Source: Prochlorococcus sp. AG-355-I04 (GTDB taxonomy: Bacteria; Cyanobacteriota; Cyanobacteriia; PCC-6307; Cyanobiaceae). From it: DNA of 46,985 nt. The translations under genes were made by a program, and so were the position numbers. Below, one piece after another: positions 8,537-18,987 of this stretch. The notes under the pieces were generated by a model. The model had not been told where the DNA came from, made no database searches, and worked only from the letters and a program-made list of their open reading frames with translations. The number at the start of each line of letters is the position of its first letter. Within the stretch, counting starts at the first letter, position 1. The stretch lies in NCBI GenBank assembly GCA_003280915.1, contig QCDL01000010.1:1-46985 (forward strand), read 5' to 3'.

Positions 8537-9544
8537 TTATTTGAACGAGCTCGATTTCCATGGCTCTAGAAATCTCTGAGCTTTTTTGATCGCCAAACCC
8601 ATTATTTCAGGATACTCATAGAGTTTTTTGTTATTTTTGTGAGCAAATTCAATAAGGGGCTGCATAATTTTTCTTGCAGCACTTCCAAATGCTATTCCAT
8701 CTGGGAGATTGTTTGAATTCAACAATTCATGAGTTTTTTCATTTGTTCCTCCTGCTAATTGAATTAATCCTGGTGGAAGATCTGAACCGATTTTTTCAAA
8801 CAACTTAACAGCATCTCTACTTGTTGTAGGAGCAAGATCTCCAGACATTGGCCTTCCATCTAGTTGCCAAATAAGGGGAATATCTAGCTCATTCAGAATT
8901 TCATATCTTTCCCAAAGAGCTTTCAAAAGATCTTCGGGCTCTTGGGCTTTTTTGAAAGATTGATTTAATCCACAACTAATAGATATCTTGTCTAATTTCA
9001 TTCCAGAACTTTTAAGGATACTTACAACTTTTGTAAAAGAATCTAGACGATTGATTTCTGTATGAATTTCTACTGCATTAGGCCTTGTTTTTTGAAGTGT
9101 TGATGCTAAATCATTTTTTGACAAATTATATTCATATTCACTTATTAGATTTAGAGGGCAACTATTTAAACATCTTCCACATCCATAACATTTACTCTCT
9201 TTAATTCCGAAATTATCAATTGCAAAGGTGGGGCATACTTTTTCGCATGGTCTTGGACAACTAGGGGGACATTTCAAAGGATCAAATTTTGCTTTTCGAA
9301 AGTGGATATCATTACCATCACAAATACTTATCATTAATCCAGGGGAGTTTTTAAAGACTGTTTTTGCCCAATCGATTCCTTTTTTTGCTGCATAAACTAT
9401 AGATTCTTCTGCTGCAACATCTATGTAGTCGACACCAGCAGCAGTATAAATTGCACATAAATCTTCTATGGCAACAATATCTTCATTACTGGCACCACAA
9501 ATTAACTTAATCCATTTATCTTTTTTATTCTTGGTTTTAATCAA
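8537..9544 (-). CDS. ldpA: LdpA, iron-sulfur protein of light input to the circadian clock
   Basis: A 335-residue protein matching LdpA (light-dependent period). In Synechococcus elongatus LdpA senses redox state and adjusts clock period. Two ferredoxin-like 4Fe-4S motifs are seen: Cys92, 96, 100, 104 (CPPSCPRPCEKVC) and Cys119, 122, 125, 129 (CYGCGRCLNSC). They are framed by the N-terminal KLICGASNEDI and the C-terminal LdpA domain with GTNEKT and PDGIAFGSAARK. The start is TTG at 9544, since no ATG is in frame upstream of the family's conserved first block. It sits five bases after ndhN, so the two likely form an operon. Prochlorococcus has a reduced clock (no KaiA), so a redox role apart from period control is possible. 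Confidence 0.88.
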   Translation of the reverse strand: MIKTKNKKDKWIKLICGASNEDIVAIEDLCAIYTAAGVDYIDVAAEESIVYAAKKGIDWAKTVFKNSPGLMISICDGNDIHFRKAKFDPLKCPPSCPRPCEKVCPTFAIDNFGIKESKCYGCGRCLNSCPLNLISEYEYNLSKNDLASTLQKTRPNAVEIHTEINRLDSFTKVVSILKSSGMKLDKISISCGLNQSFKKAQEPEDLLKALWERYEILNELDIPLIWQLDGRPMSGDLAPTTSRDAVKLFEKIGSDLPPGLIQLAGGTNEKTHELLNSNNLPDGIAFGSAARKIMQPLIEFAHKNNKKLYEYPEIMGLAIKKAQRFLEPWKSSSFK

Positions 9545-9549
9545 ACAAT

Positions 9550-10026
9550 TTAACTTTCAAATTCATCCAAAATATAATTACTTAATGGTTTCCATTCAAG
9601 TTTTCTTGAACCCCCCATTTCAACAACTATTGTTAATTTATTATCGTTAGTGCAAATCTCTATTAAGCTCTCTAATTCAGATTGAGATAATACTTGACCT
9701 TCTAATAACCAAAGTAATTTATTTTTATCATTTTCATTAAATAACTCTGAAGCTTGTGGGATTATTTGTTGAACTTCCCCAAGCGCTCCGTTTCTTCCTA
9801 CACTTTGATGACCAAGGTGAGGTGGTCTAACACCATGCAATTTGAGCAAGAAAACTTCTGGATCTCCAAGCCCTCTTGCTGAAGTTATAAAAGTTTTAAA
9901 GCCTTTGGCCCTCATTCTCCTCAAAAGACGAGTTTCATAACCACCTTCAAGAGGAGCAAATATTGCGAGACATTTGTTAGTTTTTAAATCGTTATGAAAC
10001 TTTTTCCCTGAGAGAAGTAATGGCAT
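9550..10026 (-). CDS. ndhN: NAD(P)H-quinone oxidoreductase subunit N
   Basis: NdhN is a peripheral, cyanobacteria- and chloroplast-specific subunit of the thylakoid NDH-1 complex used in cyclic electron flow, respiration and CO2 uptake. The 158-residue protein carries the family landmarks [26 protein letters not shown] and [14 protein letters not shown]. It has no membrane helix, as expected of a stromal-side subunit. It starts at ATG 10026 and is divergent from the ribosomal cluster across a 279-base spacer. ldpA follows five bases behind it, linking NDH-1 and a redox sensor on one likely transcript. Confidence 0.95.
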   Translation of the reverse strand: MPLLLSGKKFHNDLKTNKCLAIFAPLEGGYETRLLRRMRAKGFKTFITSARGLGDPEVFLLKLHGVRPPHLGHQSVGRNGALGEVQQIIPQASELFNENDKNKLLWLLEGQVLSQSELESLIEICTNDNKLTIVVEMGGSRKLEWKPLSNYILDEFES

Positions 10027-10305
10027 AAAAATTTCCTTTATTTCTATTTTATTTTATTTTATGGTACTTGATGATGTACAATTGTGATTCAGTGAATTTT
10101 TAAGCTCGCAAGCTAGCCAAGCCTCTGAAAATTTCACATTTTTTAGCGTTTCGTTAAAAAACTCAGGTGGGTTTATCCCGAGAGAAACTATCTATTATTT
10201 CAGATAAGTCTCGACCTTACTAATTGTTTTTTTATTAACTTCACCTTAATAACTGAAGGGTTTAGATAATTGAAAAATTATTACGAGCTAGCCTAATTTA
10301 GTCTT
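10027..10305. promoter_or_regulatory. Divergent promoter region, ndhN / ribosomal cluster
   Basis: A 279-base gene-free spacer that must hold the main promoter of the 16-kb ribosomal cluster and that of ndhN. On the plus strand TTGTTT (10224-10229), a 17-base spacer and TAATAA (10247-10252) make a plausible sigma-70-type promoter, giving a leader of about 45-50 bases before the L3 ATG. No L4-type or other recognised ribosomal-protein autoregulatory hairpin was identified. The promoter call is weak in such AT-rich sequence. Confidence 0.4.
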
Positions 10306-10959
10306 ATGTCTATCGGAATTTTAGGAAAGAAATTGGGCATGTCCCAACTTTTCGATGATAAAGGTAATTCGGTACCAGTTACTCTTATAGAAGCTGGACC
10401 GTGCCGCGTCACTCAATTGAAAACAACTGCTTTGGATGGTTATACCGCCGTACAGATAGGTTATGGCTTGTCCAAAGAGAAGCATTTAAGCAAACCTGAA
10501 AAGGGACACTTATTGAAATCAGGTGAAGAACTTTTAAAGCATTTGAAAGAATATAGGGTTGAAGAAACTTCATCTTATGAAATCGGAAAACAAATAACTG
10601 TAAAAAACTTTGAGGTTGGTCAAAAAGTTGATATCAGTGGCAAATCTATGGGTAGAGGTTTTGCAGGTTACCAGAAAAGACATGGTTTTAGCAGAGGTCC
10701 TATGAGTCATGGTTCAAAAAATCATAGAGCACCAGGATCTACAGGAGCAGGAACAACTCCAGGTAGAATTTATCCAGGGAAAAGAATGGCAGGAAGATAT
10801 GGAGGAAAACAGATAACTACCAAAGGATTGTTAGTTCTAAAAATTGATAATCAGAAGAATTTGCTTGTAGTAAAGGGTTCTGTTCCTGGGAAGCCCGGCT
10901 CAATTGTCAACATTAAGCCAAATAATGTTGTAGGCAAAAAAGGAGGTGAAAAATCATGA
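10306..10959 (+). CDS. rplC: 50S ribosomal protein L3
   Basis: L3 is an early-assembling 23S rRNA binder whose long loop reaches the peptidyl-transferase centre. The 217-residue protein has the N-terminal barrel block [17 protein letters not shown] and the loop region [21 protein letters not shown] (about 125-145), followed by the glycine-rich [21 protein letters not shown]. It opens the cluster. As in other cyanobacteria, S10 is not upstream of it here. Its stop overlaps the L4 start by four bases (ATGA), which implies translational coupling. Confidence 0.98.
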   Translation: MSIGILGKKLGMSQLFDDKGNSVPVTLIEAGPCRVTQLKTTALDGYTAVQIGYGLSKEKHLSKPEKGHLLKSGEELLKHLKEYRVEETSSYEIGKQITVKNFEVGQKVDISGKSMGRGFAGYQKRHGFSRGPMSHGSKNHRAPGSTGAGTTPGRIYPGKRMAGRYGGKQITTKGLLVLKIDNQKNLLVVKGSVPGKPGSIVNIKPNNVVGKKGGEKS

Positions 10960-11588
10960 CAACACTTGAAACTTTAAAGTGGGATGGTAAAAAATCAGGC
11001 AAAGTTACTCTTGATTTAGCAGTTGCTAAAGAAACTTCTTCGGCAGACTTAATCCATAGAGCAGTCCTTAGACAGCTAGCAAATAAAAGACAAGGGACAG
11101 CATCAACTTTGACAAGATCTGAAGTGCGCGGGGGCGGTAGAAAGCCATACAAACAAAAAGGTACAGGAAGAGCTCGTCAAGGATCAATAAGGACACCCTT
11201 AAGACCTGGTGGCGGAATTATTTTTGGACCGAAGCCACGTTCTTACAATCTTGATATGAATCGTAAGGAACGTAGATTAGCTCTTAGAACAGCTCTTATG
11301 TCCAGAGTATCTGATATGAAGGCTGTTGAAGATTTTGGATCTACTCTAAAGCAGCCTAAAACAAGTGATATTATCAATGGCCTTGCTCGATTAGGTATAC
11401 AAAAAACTGAAAAAGTTTTGGTTATTCTTGATAGCCCTTCGGATATTATAAAAAAATCCATTAATAATATTGAGAAAGTAAAATTAATTGCCGCCGATCA
11501 ATTAAATGTATTTGATATTCTCAATGCCAATAAATTGGTAATAGGTCAATCAGCGATAGATAAAATTCAGGAGGTTTATGCATCATGA
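10956..11588 (+). CDS. rplD: 50S ribosomal protein L4
   Basis: L4 binds 23S rRNA domain I and lines the exit tunnel with a long loop. The 210-residue protein shows that loop at about 45-95 ([20 protein letters not shown], then [14 protein letters not shown]), before the globular domain with [17 protein letters not shown] Shine-Dalgarno sequence (AGGAGG) lies at the end of L3. Start and stop overlap both neighbours by four bases. Confidence 0.98.
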   Translation: MTTLETLKWDGKKSGKVTLDLAVAKETSSADLIHRAVLRQLANKRQGTASTLTRSEVRGGGRKPYKQKGTGRARQGSIRTPLRPGGGIIFGPKPRSYNLDMNRKERRLALRTALMSRVSDMKAVEDFGSTLKQPKTSDIINGLARLGIQKTEKVLVILDSPSDIIKKSINNIEKVKLIAADQLNVFDILNANKLVIGQSAIDKIQEVYAS

Positions 11589-11887
11589 GTAAATTATTCG
11601 ATTCTCGTTTAGCCGATGTAATACGAAAGCCAGTTATTACTGAAAAAGCTACAAATGCACTAGATCTTAACCAATATACTTTCGAAGTTGATCATAGAGC
11701 GGCTAAACCACAAATAAAGTCAGCTATTGAAGCCTTGTTCAATGTTAAAGTCATAGGAGTTAATACTATGAATCCTCCTAGGAGAACAAGAAGAGTCGGA
11801 AAATTTTCTGGTAAACGTTCTCAGGTCAAGAAGGCAATTGTACGTCTTGCTGAAGGAGACAAAATCCAACTATTTCCAGAATCTTAA
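11585..11887 (+). CDS. rplW: 50S ribosomal protein L23
   Basis: L23 sits at the exit-tunnel rim and is the docking site for trigger factor and SRP. The 100-residue protein has [15 protein letters not shown] at its start, the [19 protein letters not shown] segment and the basic tail loop [17 protein letters not shown]. The start overlaps the L4 stop by four bases and follows an AGGAGG-like ribosome-binding site (CAGGAGG at the L4 end). The next gene, L2, follows after 12 bases. Confidence 0.98.
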   Translation: MSKLFDSRLADVIRKPVITEKATNALDLNQYTFEVDHRAAKPQIKSAIEALFNVKVIGVNTMNPPRRTRRVGKFSGKRSQVKKAIVRLAEGDKIQLFPES

Positions 11888-11899
11888 GGAGTTTTAATC

Positions 11900-12763
11900 A
11901 TGGCAATACGTAAATTTAAACCTTATACACCAGGCACTAGGCAGAGAGTAGTTACTGACTTTAGTGAAATCACCAGTGCAAAACCTGAAAGATCACTAAT
12001 AGTTTCAAAACATAGAGTTAAAGGCAGGAATAATCGTGGAGTTATCACTTGTCGTCATCGTGGAGGTGGTCACAAAAGGCAATATAGATTGGTCGACTTT
12101 AGAAGAGATAAAAGAAATATCAACGCTAAAGTTGCAGCTATACATTACGATCCACATAGAAATGCAAGGTTGGCACTTTTATTTTACGAAGATGGAGAGA
12201 AAAGATATATTATCGCTCCAGCAGGAGTAAAAGTCGGACAAAATGTCATTTCTGGAGAAAGTGTTCCAATTGAAGATGGAAATGCAATGCCGCTTTCTGT
12301 TATGCCATTAGGATCTAGTGTTCATTGTGTTGAGTTATACGCAGGTAGGGGTGCTCAAATGGTTAGATCCGCAGGAGCTAGTGCTCAAGTTATGGCAAAA
12401 GAGGGAGATTATGTTGCTTTAAAACTCCCATCTACTGAGGTAAGACTTGTAAGAAAAGAATGCTACGCAACTCTTGGTGAAGTAGGTAATTCTGAAATAA
12501 GAAATACTAGCTTAGGTAAAGCAGGAAGAAGAAGATGGCTTGGAAGAAGGCCTCAAGTGAGAGGTAGTGTAATGAACCCATGTGATCATCCACATGGAGG
12601 AGGAGAGGGAAAAGCACCAATTGGTAGAGCAGGCCCAGTTACTCCATGGGGTAAGCCAGCTCTTGGACTAAAGACACGTAAAAAGAACAAACCAAGTAAT
12701 AAATTAGTTGTTCGAAGACGCCGTCGCGTTTCTAAGAGGAGTAGAGGAGGAAGAGACTCTTGA
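11900..12763 (+). CDS. rplB: 50S ribosomal protein L2
   Basis: L2 is an essential protein of subunit joining and the peptidyl-transferase region. The 287-residue protein has the N-terminal [12 protein letters not shown], the RNA-binding [20 protein letters not shown] (about 45-63), and the functionally key histidine region [19 protein letters not shown] (about 225-243). The basic C-terminus is intact. Length is close to the family norm of about 275-287. Confidence 0.98.
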
Positions 12764-12800
12764 TTACTTCATTTATTATTTCAATTTCTATTACATAATC

Positions 12801-13079
12801 ATGGGACGTTCACTAAAAAAAGGACCTTTTATAGCAGATAGCCTGCTCAAGAAGGTAGAAAAACAAAATACCGATAATGACAAGTCTGTTATCAAAACTT
12901 GGTCAAGATCTTCTACGATTTTACCTTTAATGATCGGTCACACAATCGCTGTACATAATGGCAAGACTCACATTCCAGTATTTATTACTGAACAAATGAT
13001 TGGTCATAAACTCGGTGAATTTGCTCCTACACGCACTTACCGAGGTCATATAAGAGATAAGAAAGGAGCAAAATCATGA
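12801..13079 (+). CDS. rpsS: 30S ribosomal protein S19
   Basis: S19 is in the 30S head and forms a pair with S13 near the A site. The 92-residue protein begins [18 protein letters not shown] and contains [18 protein letters not shown] and [10 protein letters not shown], all diagnostic. The frame is open upstream to 12708, overlapping the end of L2, but ATG 12801 gives the standard family N-terminus, so I use it. The stop overlaps the L22 start by four bases. Confidence 0.97.
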
Positions 13080-13462
13080 CAAAAACACCTGAAACAACAA
13101 AAATAGCAATTGCTCATGGGAATTATGTTCGCGGATCAGCCTCTAAAGTGAGAAGAGTTTTGGATCAGATAAGGGGTAGATCTTATAGAGATGCATTGAT
13201 TATGTTGGAATTTATGCCTTACAGATCTACAGACCCCATTACTAAAGTTCTAAGATCTGCTGTTGCTAATGCAGAACATAATCTTGGAATGGATCCATCT
13301 ACCCTAGTTATTTCCTCTGCATGGGCCAATAGTGGTCCAGTAATGAAAAGGTATAGACCCAGAGCTCAAGGTCGAGCTTTTTCAATTAAAAAACAGACTT
13401 GCCACATCAGTATTTCTGTTGAGTCTGCTCCTACTCAAACTAATGCGGAGGTACAAAACTAA
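13076..13462 (+). CDS. rplV: 50S ribosomal protein L22
   Basis: L22 lines the exit tunnel with a long beta-hairpin and is a macrolide-resistance locus. The 128-residue protein has [20 protein letters not shown], the helix [15 protein letters not shown] and the hairpin tip [20 protein letters not shown]. It carries a short N-terminal extension before the conserved [11 protein letters not shown]. An AAGGAG ribosome-binding site lies in the end of S19, and the stop overlaps S3 by one base. Confidence 0.98.
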
Positions 13463-14193
13463 TGGGACATAAAATACATCCTTCTGGACTAAGATTAGGA
13501 ATTACACAAGAGCATCGCTCTAAGTGGTTTGCTACTTCTAAAACATATCCAATTCTTCTCCAAGAAGATTTTAAAATTCGTACCTTCATACAAAAAAAAT
13601 ATGGAGCAGCAGGAATTAGCGACGTATTAATAGCAAGAAAAGCTGACCAACTGGAACTTGAATTAAAAACAGCAAGACCAGGAGTTATAGTTGGAAGACA
13701 AGGAAGTGGTATTGAAGAATTAAGATCCGGCATTCAAAAAACTATAGGTGATAGAACAAGGCAAGTCAGAATAAACGTTGTTGAAGTTGAACGCGTAGAT
13801 GCTGATGCTTTTTTACTAGCTGAATATATTGCTCAACAACTAGAAAAAAGAGTCGCTTTTAGAAGAACTATTAGGATGGCCTTACAAAGGGCTCAAAGGG
13901 CTGGAGTTCTAGGTCTTAAAATTCAAGTAGGGGGAAGGTTGAATGGTGCTGAAATAGCTAGAACTGAATGGACTAGAGAAGGTAGAGTACCGTTACATAC
14001 TTTGAGAGCTGAAATTGACTACGCAACACGTGAAGCTAATACAACTTACGGTGTTCTAGGTATTAAAGTTTGGGTTTTCAAAGGTGAAGTTCTCCCTAAA
14101 GAAGAACAAACTATCCCTGTGGGTGCGAGCCCTAAGAGGAAAGCTAGTAGAAGACCTCAGCAATATGAGGATCGTTCAAATGAGAATTCATAG
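13462..14193 (+). CDS. rpsC: 30S ribosomal protein S3
   Basis: S3 is at the mRNA entry channel. The 243-residue protein has [15 protein letters not shown], a KH RNA-binding domain with the loop [15 protein letters not shown] (about 73-87), and the C-terminal domain with [20 protein letters not shown] and [10 protein letters not shown]-like [11 protein letters not shown] basic tail of about 30 residues ([12 protein letters not shown]) follows. The G of GTA-free ATG start overlaps the last base of L22. A strong AGGAGG site for L16 lies just after its stop. Confidence 0.98.
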   Translation: MGHKIHPSGLRLGITQEHRSKWFATSKTYPILLQEDFKIRTFIQKKYGAAGISDVLIARKADQLELELKTARPGVIVGRQGSGIEELRSGIQKTIGDRTRQVRINVVEVERVDADAFLLAEYIAQQLEKRVAFRRTIRMALQRAQRAGVLGLKIQVGGRLNGAEIARTEWTREGRVPLHTLRAEIDYATREANTTYGVLGIKVWVFKGEVLPKEEQTIPVGASPKRKASRRPQQYEDRSNENS

Positions 14194-14204
14194 GAGGTAT
14201 AAAA

Positions 14205-14687
14205 ATGCTTAGTCCAAAACGTACTAAATTCCGTAAACAACATAGAGGCAGAATGAGGGGTGTAGCCTCAAAAGGTAATACTATTGCATTCGGTCAATTT
14301 GCTCTCCAAGCTCAAGACTGTGGCTGGGTAACTGCACGTCAGATTGAAGCAAGCAGAAGAGCTATGACTAGATATATCAAACGTGGTGGTCAAATCTGGA
14401 TAAGAATATTTCCTGATAAACCTGTAACCATGAGACCTGCCGAAACCAGAATGGGTTCTGGTAAAGGTAATCCAGAGTTTTGGGTTGCAGTTGTAAAACC
14501 TGGAAGAATACTTTTTGAAATGGGTGGTGAGGATATCACTGAGGAAACTGCAAAGGAAGCTATGCGTCTGGCTCAATACAAACTTCCTGTAAAAACTAAA
14601 TTTATCTCAATTGATAAAAATCTAGAAAATTCCTCCCAAGAAAATACAAAAAATATTAAAAAATCTCAAGAGGAGGTTAAAAAATGA
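14205..14687 (+). CDS. rplP: 50S ribosomal protein L16
   Basis: L16 organises the tRNA A and P site arms of 23S rRNA. The 160-residue protein has [17 protein letters not shown], the conserved [19 protein letters not shown]-like segment, [17 protein letters not shown] and [16 protein letters not shown]. About 20 extra residues, rich in Lys, Glu, Ser and Asn, extend past the usual end near residue 140. The start has an AGGAGG site seven bases upstream. The stop overlaps L29 by four bases. Confidence 0.98.
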   Translation: MLSPKRTKFRKQHRGRMRGVASKGNTIAFGQFALQAQDCGWVTARQIEASRRAMTRYIKRGGQIWIRIFPDKPVTMRPAETRMGSGKGNPEFWVAVVKPGRILFEMGGEDITEETAKEAMRLAQYKLPVKTKFISIDKNLENSSQENTKNIKKSQEEVKK

Positions 14688-14902
14688 AAAACTCAGAGTC
14701 ACTTAAGGAATTTAAAAAATTAAATTCTGAACAAATTACTGAAAAGATTGACCAATTACGAAAAGATCTTTTTGACTTGAGATTCAAGCAAGCTACAAGA
14801 CAGCTCAATGAAACTCATAAATTTAAAATTATCAAGAAACAAGTTGCGCAATTACTCACTCTCAGTAAGAGTCAATCTGCTTCTAAAACAACCTCTGATT
14901 AA
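14684..14902 (+). CDS. rpmC: 50S ribosomal protein L29
   Basis: L29 is a small two-helix protein next to L23 at the tunnel exit. The 72-residue sequence has the family signature [21 protein letters not shown] (helix 1 to turn) followed by a helix with [16 protein letters not shown]. The start overlaps the L16 stop (ATGA) and is preceded by GAGGAGG in the end of L16. S17 follows after nine bases. Confidence 0.96.
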   Translation: MKNSESLKEFKKLNSEQITEKIDQLRKDLFDLRFKQATRQLNETHKFKIIKKQVAQLLTLSKSQSASKTTSD

Positions 14903-14911
14903 TTATTAGTT

Positions 14912-15178
14912 ATGGCACTTAAAGAAAGAATTGGCACTGTTGTCAGCGACAAAATGGATAAAACAGTTGTTGTTGCTGTTATTAACAGATATCCACATCC
15001 CACTTATAAAAAAATTGTAAGTAGAACTACTCGTTATAAGGCGCATGATCCAGAAAATACATGCGTTTTAGGTGATCGAGTTAAAATTAGAGAAACTAGA
15101 CCGCTTAGTGCTCATAAAAGATGGGCCATAGAAGAGATTCTCAATAAAACAAGTCAGGCTGAGGAGGTTAAAAAATGA
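14912..15178 (+). CDS. rpsQ: 30S ribosomal protein S17
   Basis: S17 is a primary 16S rRNA binder with an OB fold. The 88-residue protein has [41 protein letters not shown] and [18 protein letters not shown], all diagnostic. Its last codons carry the GAGGAGG ribosome-binding site of L14, whose ATG overlaps the stop by four bases. Confidence 0.97.
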
Positions 15179-15540
15179 TTCAACAAGAAACTTATTTAAC
15201 AGTTGCCGATAATAGCGGAGCAAAAAGACTCCAATGTATTAGGGTTTTAGGTTCTAATAGAAGGTATGCACATGTCGGGGATGTAATCGTAGCAACTGTA
15301 AAAGATGCTCTTCCTAACATGGGAGTTAAGAAATCTGAAGTTGTTAAAGCTGTTATCGTTAGAACTAAAGCAACATTAAGAAGAAATACTGGTAATTCAA
15401 TCAGATTTGATGACAATGCGGCAGTATTGATTAATGAAGATAAGAATCCAAAAGGTACTAGAGTCTTTGGTCCTGTAGCTAGAGAACTGCGGGATAAAAA
15501 TTATACAAAGATTGTTTCTCTTGCTCCGGAGGTGATTTAA
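15175..15540 (+). CDS. rplN: 50S ribosomal protein L14
   Basis: L14 lies at the subunit interface and is the binding site of the silencing factor RsfS. The 121-residue protein starts [21 protein letters not shown] and contains [25 protein letters not shown] and [13 protein letters not shown], with normal length. The L24 frame starts directly after its stop. Confidence 0.98.
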
Positions 15541-15897
15541 ATGTTGGATTCATTAAAGCAAAAGAAAAATTTCCAGAGAATAAAAATGAGAATCAAAACT
15601 GGAGATTTGGTAAAAGTAATTAATGGCAAGGACAAAGGGAAAACTGGTGAAGTTTTAAAAACTATCCCTCTTGAAAATAGAGTAGTTGTAAGGGGAATTA
15701 ACCTTAGGACCAAACATGTAAAACCAACTCAGGAAGGAGAAACTGGAAGAATTCTTACAGAAGAAGCATCTTTACATGCATCAAATGTAATGTTTTTTTC
15801 AAAGGATAAAAATCTTACAAGTAAGATTGAATACTTTATTGATAAAGAGGGGGTTAAGAAAAGAAGATTGAAGAAAACTGGTGAAGTAATTGATTAA
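15541..15897 (+). CDS. rplX: 50S ribosomal protein L24
   Basis: L24 is an assembly initiator with a KOW motif. The motif is seen in [20 protein letters not shown], followed by [20 protein letters not shown]. Two starts are possible. ATG 15541 gives 118 residues with an N-terminal extension ([11 protein letters not shown]). ATG 15586 gives 103 residues, beginning MRIKTGDLV, nearer the family norm. I keep the first because it directly follows the L14 stop and has GGAGG upstream (15529-15533). A 74-base spacer without clear signals precedes L5. Confidence 0.93.
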   Translation: MLDSLKQKKNFQRIKMRIKTGDLVKVINGKDKGKTGEVLKTIPLENRVVVRGINLRTKHVKPTQEGETGRILTEEASLHASNVMFFSKDKNLTSKIEYFIDKEGVKKRRLKKTGEVID

Positions 15898-15971
15898 TTT
15901 TTCATCAGAAACCAGATTTCAACTTTTTCTAATTTATCAATTCTGACAAAGACCAGAATTAACAAAAAATT

Positions 15972-16511
15972 ATGACTCTAAAAAATCGCTACAAAGAATC
16001 AATAAGACCAAAACTTTTAAAGGACCTTGGTCTTAAAAATATTCATCAAGTACCTAAAGTTGTCAAAGTCAACGTTAACAGAGGACTTGGTGAAGCAGCT
16101 TCGAATTCGAAAGCTCTTGAAGCCTCTTTAAATGAAATGGCAACAATTACAGGACAAAAGGCTTTAGTAACTAGGGCCAAAAAAGCTATAGCGGGTTTTA
16201 AAATTCGTGAGGGCATGCCTATTGGTTGTACTGTAACTTTGAGAGGAGACAGGATGTATTCTTTTTTGGAGAGATTTATAAATCTAGCTTTACCAAGAAT
16301 AAGAGACTTTAGAGGAGTTAATCCAAAAAGTTTTGATGGGAGAGGTAATTACACCGTTGGCGTGAAAGAGCAATTGATTTTTCCTGAAATCTCTTTTGAT
16401 AAAATAGATTCAATAAGAGGTATGGATATAACTATTGTCACTAGTGCAAAATCAGATCAAGAAGGTAAAGCTCTTTTGCAGGAGTTAGGAATGCCTTTTA
16501 GTAAGAATTAA
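15972..16511 (+). CDS. rplE: 50S ribosomal protein L5
   Basis: L5 binds 5S rRNA and contacts the P-site tRNA in the central protuberance. The 179-residue protein has [55 protein letters not shown] and [20 protein letters not shown]. The frame begins just after the longest spacer within the L3-L15 block. S8 follows after nine bases. Confidence 0.98.
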   Translation: MTLKNRYKESIRPKLLKDLGLKNIHQVPKVVKVNVNRGLGEAASNSKALEASLNEMATITGQKALVTRAKKAIAGFKIREGMPIGCTVTLRGDRMYSFLERFINLALPRIRDFRGVNPKSFDGRGNYTVGVKEQLIFPEISFDKIDSIRGMDITIVTSAKSDQEGKALLQELGMPFSKN

Positions 16512-16520
16512 ATTAAAACT

Positions 16521-16922
16521 ATGTCAAATCACGATCCTATTTCAGATATGCTTACTCGAATTAGAAATGCGAGTCAAAAAAAGCATACAACCACAACAAT
16601 CCCAGGTTCAAAAATGTCCTTAAGTATTGCCAAAGTACTTCAAAAAGAAGGGTTCATTTCTGATATTAATGAGGAAGGTGAAGGTTATAAATCACAAATA
16701 ATACTCGGCCTCAAATATAGTGGAAAAAACAAATTTCCTACTATTCGATCTATGCAAAGAGTTAGTAAACCTGGTTTGAGAATATATAAAAATACTAGAG
16801 GTTTACCAAAAGTTCTTGGAGGTCTTGGAGTTGCCATAATATCAACTTCTAAGGGCGTTATGAGTGATCGCGATGCTAGAAAGCAAGGCATTGGCGGCGA
16901 AGTCCTCTGTTATGTTTATTAA
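16521..16922 (+). CDS. rpsH: 30S ribosomal protein S8
   Basis: S8 binds the centre of 16S rRNA and in E. coli represses its own operon; no such operator was recognised here. The 133-residue protein has [18 protein letters not shown] and the C-terminal core [39 protein letters not shown] and LCYVY. No preceding S14 gene is present in this cluster, as is common in cyanobacteria. The ribosome-binding site for L6 (AAGGAG) directly follows its stop. Confidence 0.98.
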   Translation: MSNHDPISDMLTRIRNASQKKHTTTTIPGSKMSLSIAKVLQKEGFISDINEEGEGYKSQIILGLKYSGKNKFPTIRSMQRVSKPGLRIYKNTRGLPKVLGGLGVAIISTSKGVMSDRDARKQGIGGEVLCYVY

Positions 16923-16934
16923 GGAGAATTAATC

Positions 16935-17474
16935 ATGTCAAGAATCGGAAAAACACCAGTACTTATTCCAGAGAAAGTTACAGTTGATTTTGATGGATTA
17001 ACAGTTACAGTTAAGGGCCCAAAGGGTGAGTTAAAACGTCTCATGCCTGAGGGAGTTAGTTTTGATAAGAAAGATAACACTGTTGTCGTAAGTCCTACCA
17101 CAACCAAAATACATTCAAGGCAGAGACATGGTTTATGTAGAGCTTTAATTGCAAATATGGTTGAAGGAGTTACTCAAGGTTTTTCAAAGAAACTAGAAAT
17201 TGTAGGCGTTGGATCAAGAGCACAAGTAAAAGGTAAAAATCTAGTTGTAAGTGCAGGATATAGTCATCCTGTAGAAATGACCCCCCCTGATGGTATAACA
17301 TACAAAGTTGAGAGTAATACAAACGTTACCGTATCTGGAATTGATAAGGAAATTGTTGGCAATGAAGCAGCAAAAATCAGATCAATTAGACCTCCAGAGC
17401 CATATAAAGGAAAAGGAATTAAATACCATGATGAGAGAATTCTCAGAAAAGCTGGTAAATCTGGCAAAAAATAA
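16935..17474 (+). CDS. rplF: 50S ribosomal protein L6
   Basis: L6 lies near the sarcin-ricin loop and factor-binding site. The 179-residue, two-domain protein begins [17 protein letters not shown]. It contains [28 protein letters not shown] and the C-terminal signature [20 protein letters not shown]. Length is normal. An AAGGAG site lies ahead of the ATG, and L18 follows after 14 bases. Confidence 0.98.
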   Translation: MSRIGKTPVLIPEKVTVDFDGLTVTVKGPKGELKRLMPEGVSFDKKDNTVVVSPTTTKIHSRQRHGLCRALIANMVEGVTQGFSKKLEIVGVGSRAQVKGKNLVVSAGYSHPVEMTPPDGITYKVESNTNVTVSGIDKEIVGNEAAKIRSIRPPEPYKGKGIKYHDERILRKAGKSGKK

Positions 17475-17488
17475 TTCCAATTAAAAAA

Positions 17489-17857
17489 ATGACCAAACTT
17501 TCCAGGAAATTACAAACACAAAAAAGACATAGAAGATTAAGGAGATACTTAATTGGAGATGCAACGCGTCCAAGATTGTCTGTTTTTCGCTCTAATAACC
17601 ATATTTATGCCCAGGTTATAGATGATAGCGCTCAAACAACTATTTGTTCAGCTTCAACTGTTGATAAGGAACTAAGAGAAAAATCTGAGAAATTACCTTC
17701 TGATTGTAATTCTTCTTCCATTGTTGGAAAATTATTAGCAAAGAGAGCGATAAAAAAAGGTATTAAGCAAGTAATTTTTGACCGTGGAGGTAATTTATAT
17801 CACGGCAGAGTAAAGGCACTTGCAGACGCTGCTCGTGAAGCTGGCCTAGAATTCTAA
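17489..17857 (+). CDS. rplR: 50S ribosomal protein L18
   Basis: L18 helps bring 5S rRNA to the large subunit. The 122-residue protein has a basic N-terminus ([18 protein letters not shown]), [19 protein letters not shown] and the end block [20 protein letters not shown] followed by AREAGLEF. S5 follows after 16 bases. Confidence 0.98.
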   Translation: MTKLSRKLQTQKRHRRLRRYLIGDATRPRLSVFRSNNHIYAQVIDDSAQTTICSASTVDKELREKSEKLPSDCNSSSIVGKLLAKRAIKKGIKQVIFDRGGNLYHGRVKALADAAREAGLEF

Positions 17858-17873
17858 CTCTTAATTTTTTACT

Positions 17874-18494
17874 ATGACTGACACTCCAACAAAACAAGAA
17901 ATTCAATCCAAGAACGATAACGTTCCTGGAGCTATACCCGTTGAGCAAAAAAAGAATAACCGTAATGATCGAAAAAGAAATAGAAGAGGTGATTCAAAAA
18001 ATTTAGAGAGAGATTCTGATTGGCAAGAAAGAGTTGTCCAAATTCGACGCGTTTCTAAGACTGTTAAAGGTGGAAAAAAAATGAGTTTTAGAGCAATTGT
18101 TGTCGTAGGTAATGAGAAAGGTCAAGTTGGAGTTGGAGTTGGTAAAGCAGGGGATGTCATTGGTGCGGTGAGAAAGGGAGTCTCAGATGGTAAAAAGAAT
18201 CTTGTCAGAGTTCCCTTAACCCCAAATAATTCAATACCAACTTTATCTTTAGGTCGAGATGGTGCTGCTAATGTACTAATTAGACCAGCTGCCCCAGGTA
18301 CAGGTGTGATTGCTGGTGGTTCAATAAGAACAGTTTTAGAATTAGCCGGAATTAAAAATGTCTTAGCAAAAAGATTGGGTAGTAAAACACCTTTGAATAA
18401 TGCAAGAGCTGCTATGGTAGCTCTTTCTCAATTAAGAACACACAAATCTGCCTCAAGGGAGAGAGGCATCTCACTTGAACAGCTCTATTCTTGA
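17874..18494 (+). CDS. rpsE: 30S ribosomal protein S5
   Basis: S5 supports decoding accuracy and mRNA unwinding. The 206-residue protein carries a charged N-terminal extension of about 45 residues (Lys, Asn, Arg and Asp rich) before the double-strand-RNA-binding fold: [20 protein letters not shown] and [18 protein letters not shown]. The C-terminal domain has [20 protein letters not shown] and [15 protein letters not shown]. Such N-terminal extensions are normal in cyanobacteria. Its stop overlaps or lies close to the L15 start. Confidence 0.98.
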   Translation: MTDTPTKQEIQSKNDNVPGAIPVEQKKNNRNDRKRNRRGDSKNLERDSDWQERVVQIRRVSKTVKGGKKMSFRAIVVVGNEKGQVGVGVGKAGDVIGAVRKGVSDGKKNLVRVPLTPNNSIPTLSLGRDGAANVLIRPAAPGTGVIAGGSIRTVLELAGIKNVLAKRLGSKTPLNNARAAMVALSQLRTHKSASRERGISLEQLYS

Positions 18495-18499
18495 AAATT

Positions 18500-18958
18500 A
18501 TGACTTCAACGTTAAATACACTTAAATCAAACTCTGGCTCGAGAAAGAAGAAATTAAGAAAGGGTAGAGGTATTGCAGCCGGCCAAGGTGCTTCATGTGG
18601 TTTTGGAATGAGAGGGCAAAAGTCTCGTTCTGGAAGACCTACACGTCCAGGTTTCGAGGGTGGTCAAATGCCTTTATATAGAAGAGTTCCAAAATTAAAG
18701 CACTTTGAAATAATTAATCAAAAGAACTTTTCCATAATTAATTTAGAAAAACTAAATGATTTCAAAGATAACGATACTGTTAACCTTGACTCACTAGTTA
18801 AGAAAGGATTGATCTTTAAGCCCAAATTTCCTTTAAAAATCCTTGGTAACGGAAAACTTAATGTAAAGTTAAAAGTCCAAGCTCATGCATTTACAAAAAT
18901 TGCAAAACAAAAAATTGAGGACGCAGGTGGATCCTGTGAGCTGATAAATAATAAATAA
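18500..18958 (+). CDS. rplO: 50S ribosomal protein L15
   Basis: L15 is a late-assembly protein with a long glycine-rich extension. The 152-residue form beginning at ATG 18500 reads [20 protein letters not shown], then [37 protein letters not shown] and a globular C-terminus. The frame also offers TTG 18491, nine bases earlier and overlapping the S5 stop. I prefer the ATG because family members start only a few residues before the LK-x-NxGSRK-x-KR block. Confidence 0.96.
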   Translation: MTSTLNTLKSNSGSRKKKLRKGRGIAAGQGASCGFGMRGQKSRSGRPTRPGFEGGQMPLYRRVPKLKHFEIINQKNFSIINLEKLNDFKDNDTVNLDSLVKKGLIFKPKFPLKILGNGKLNVKLKVQAHAFTKIAKQKIEDAGGSCELINNK

Positions 18959-18987
18959 ATTTATTTAAAATTTAGGTAAGCTTAAAA

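Noticed and set aside
10063-10080. GTAC-GTAC pair upstream of ndhN and the ribosomal cluster as a second LexA box
   Set aside because: The half sites are separated by eight bases rather than four, so the LexA consensus does not fit.
12708-12800. Longer S19 starting inside the L2 gene
   Set aside because: The extension has no family similarity and overlaps L2; ATG 12801 gives the standard S19 N-terminus.
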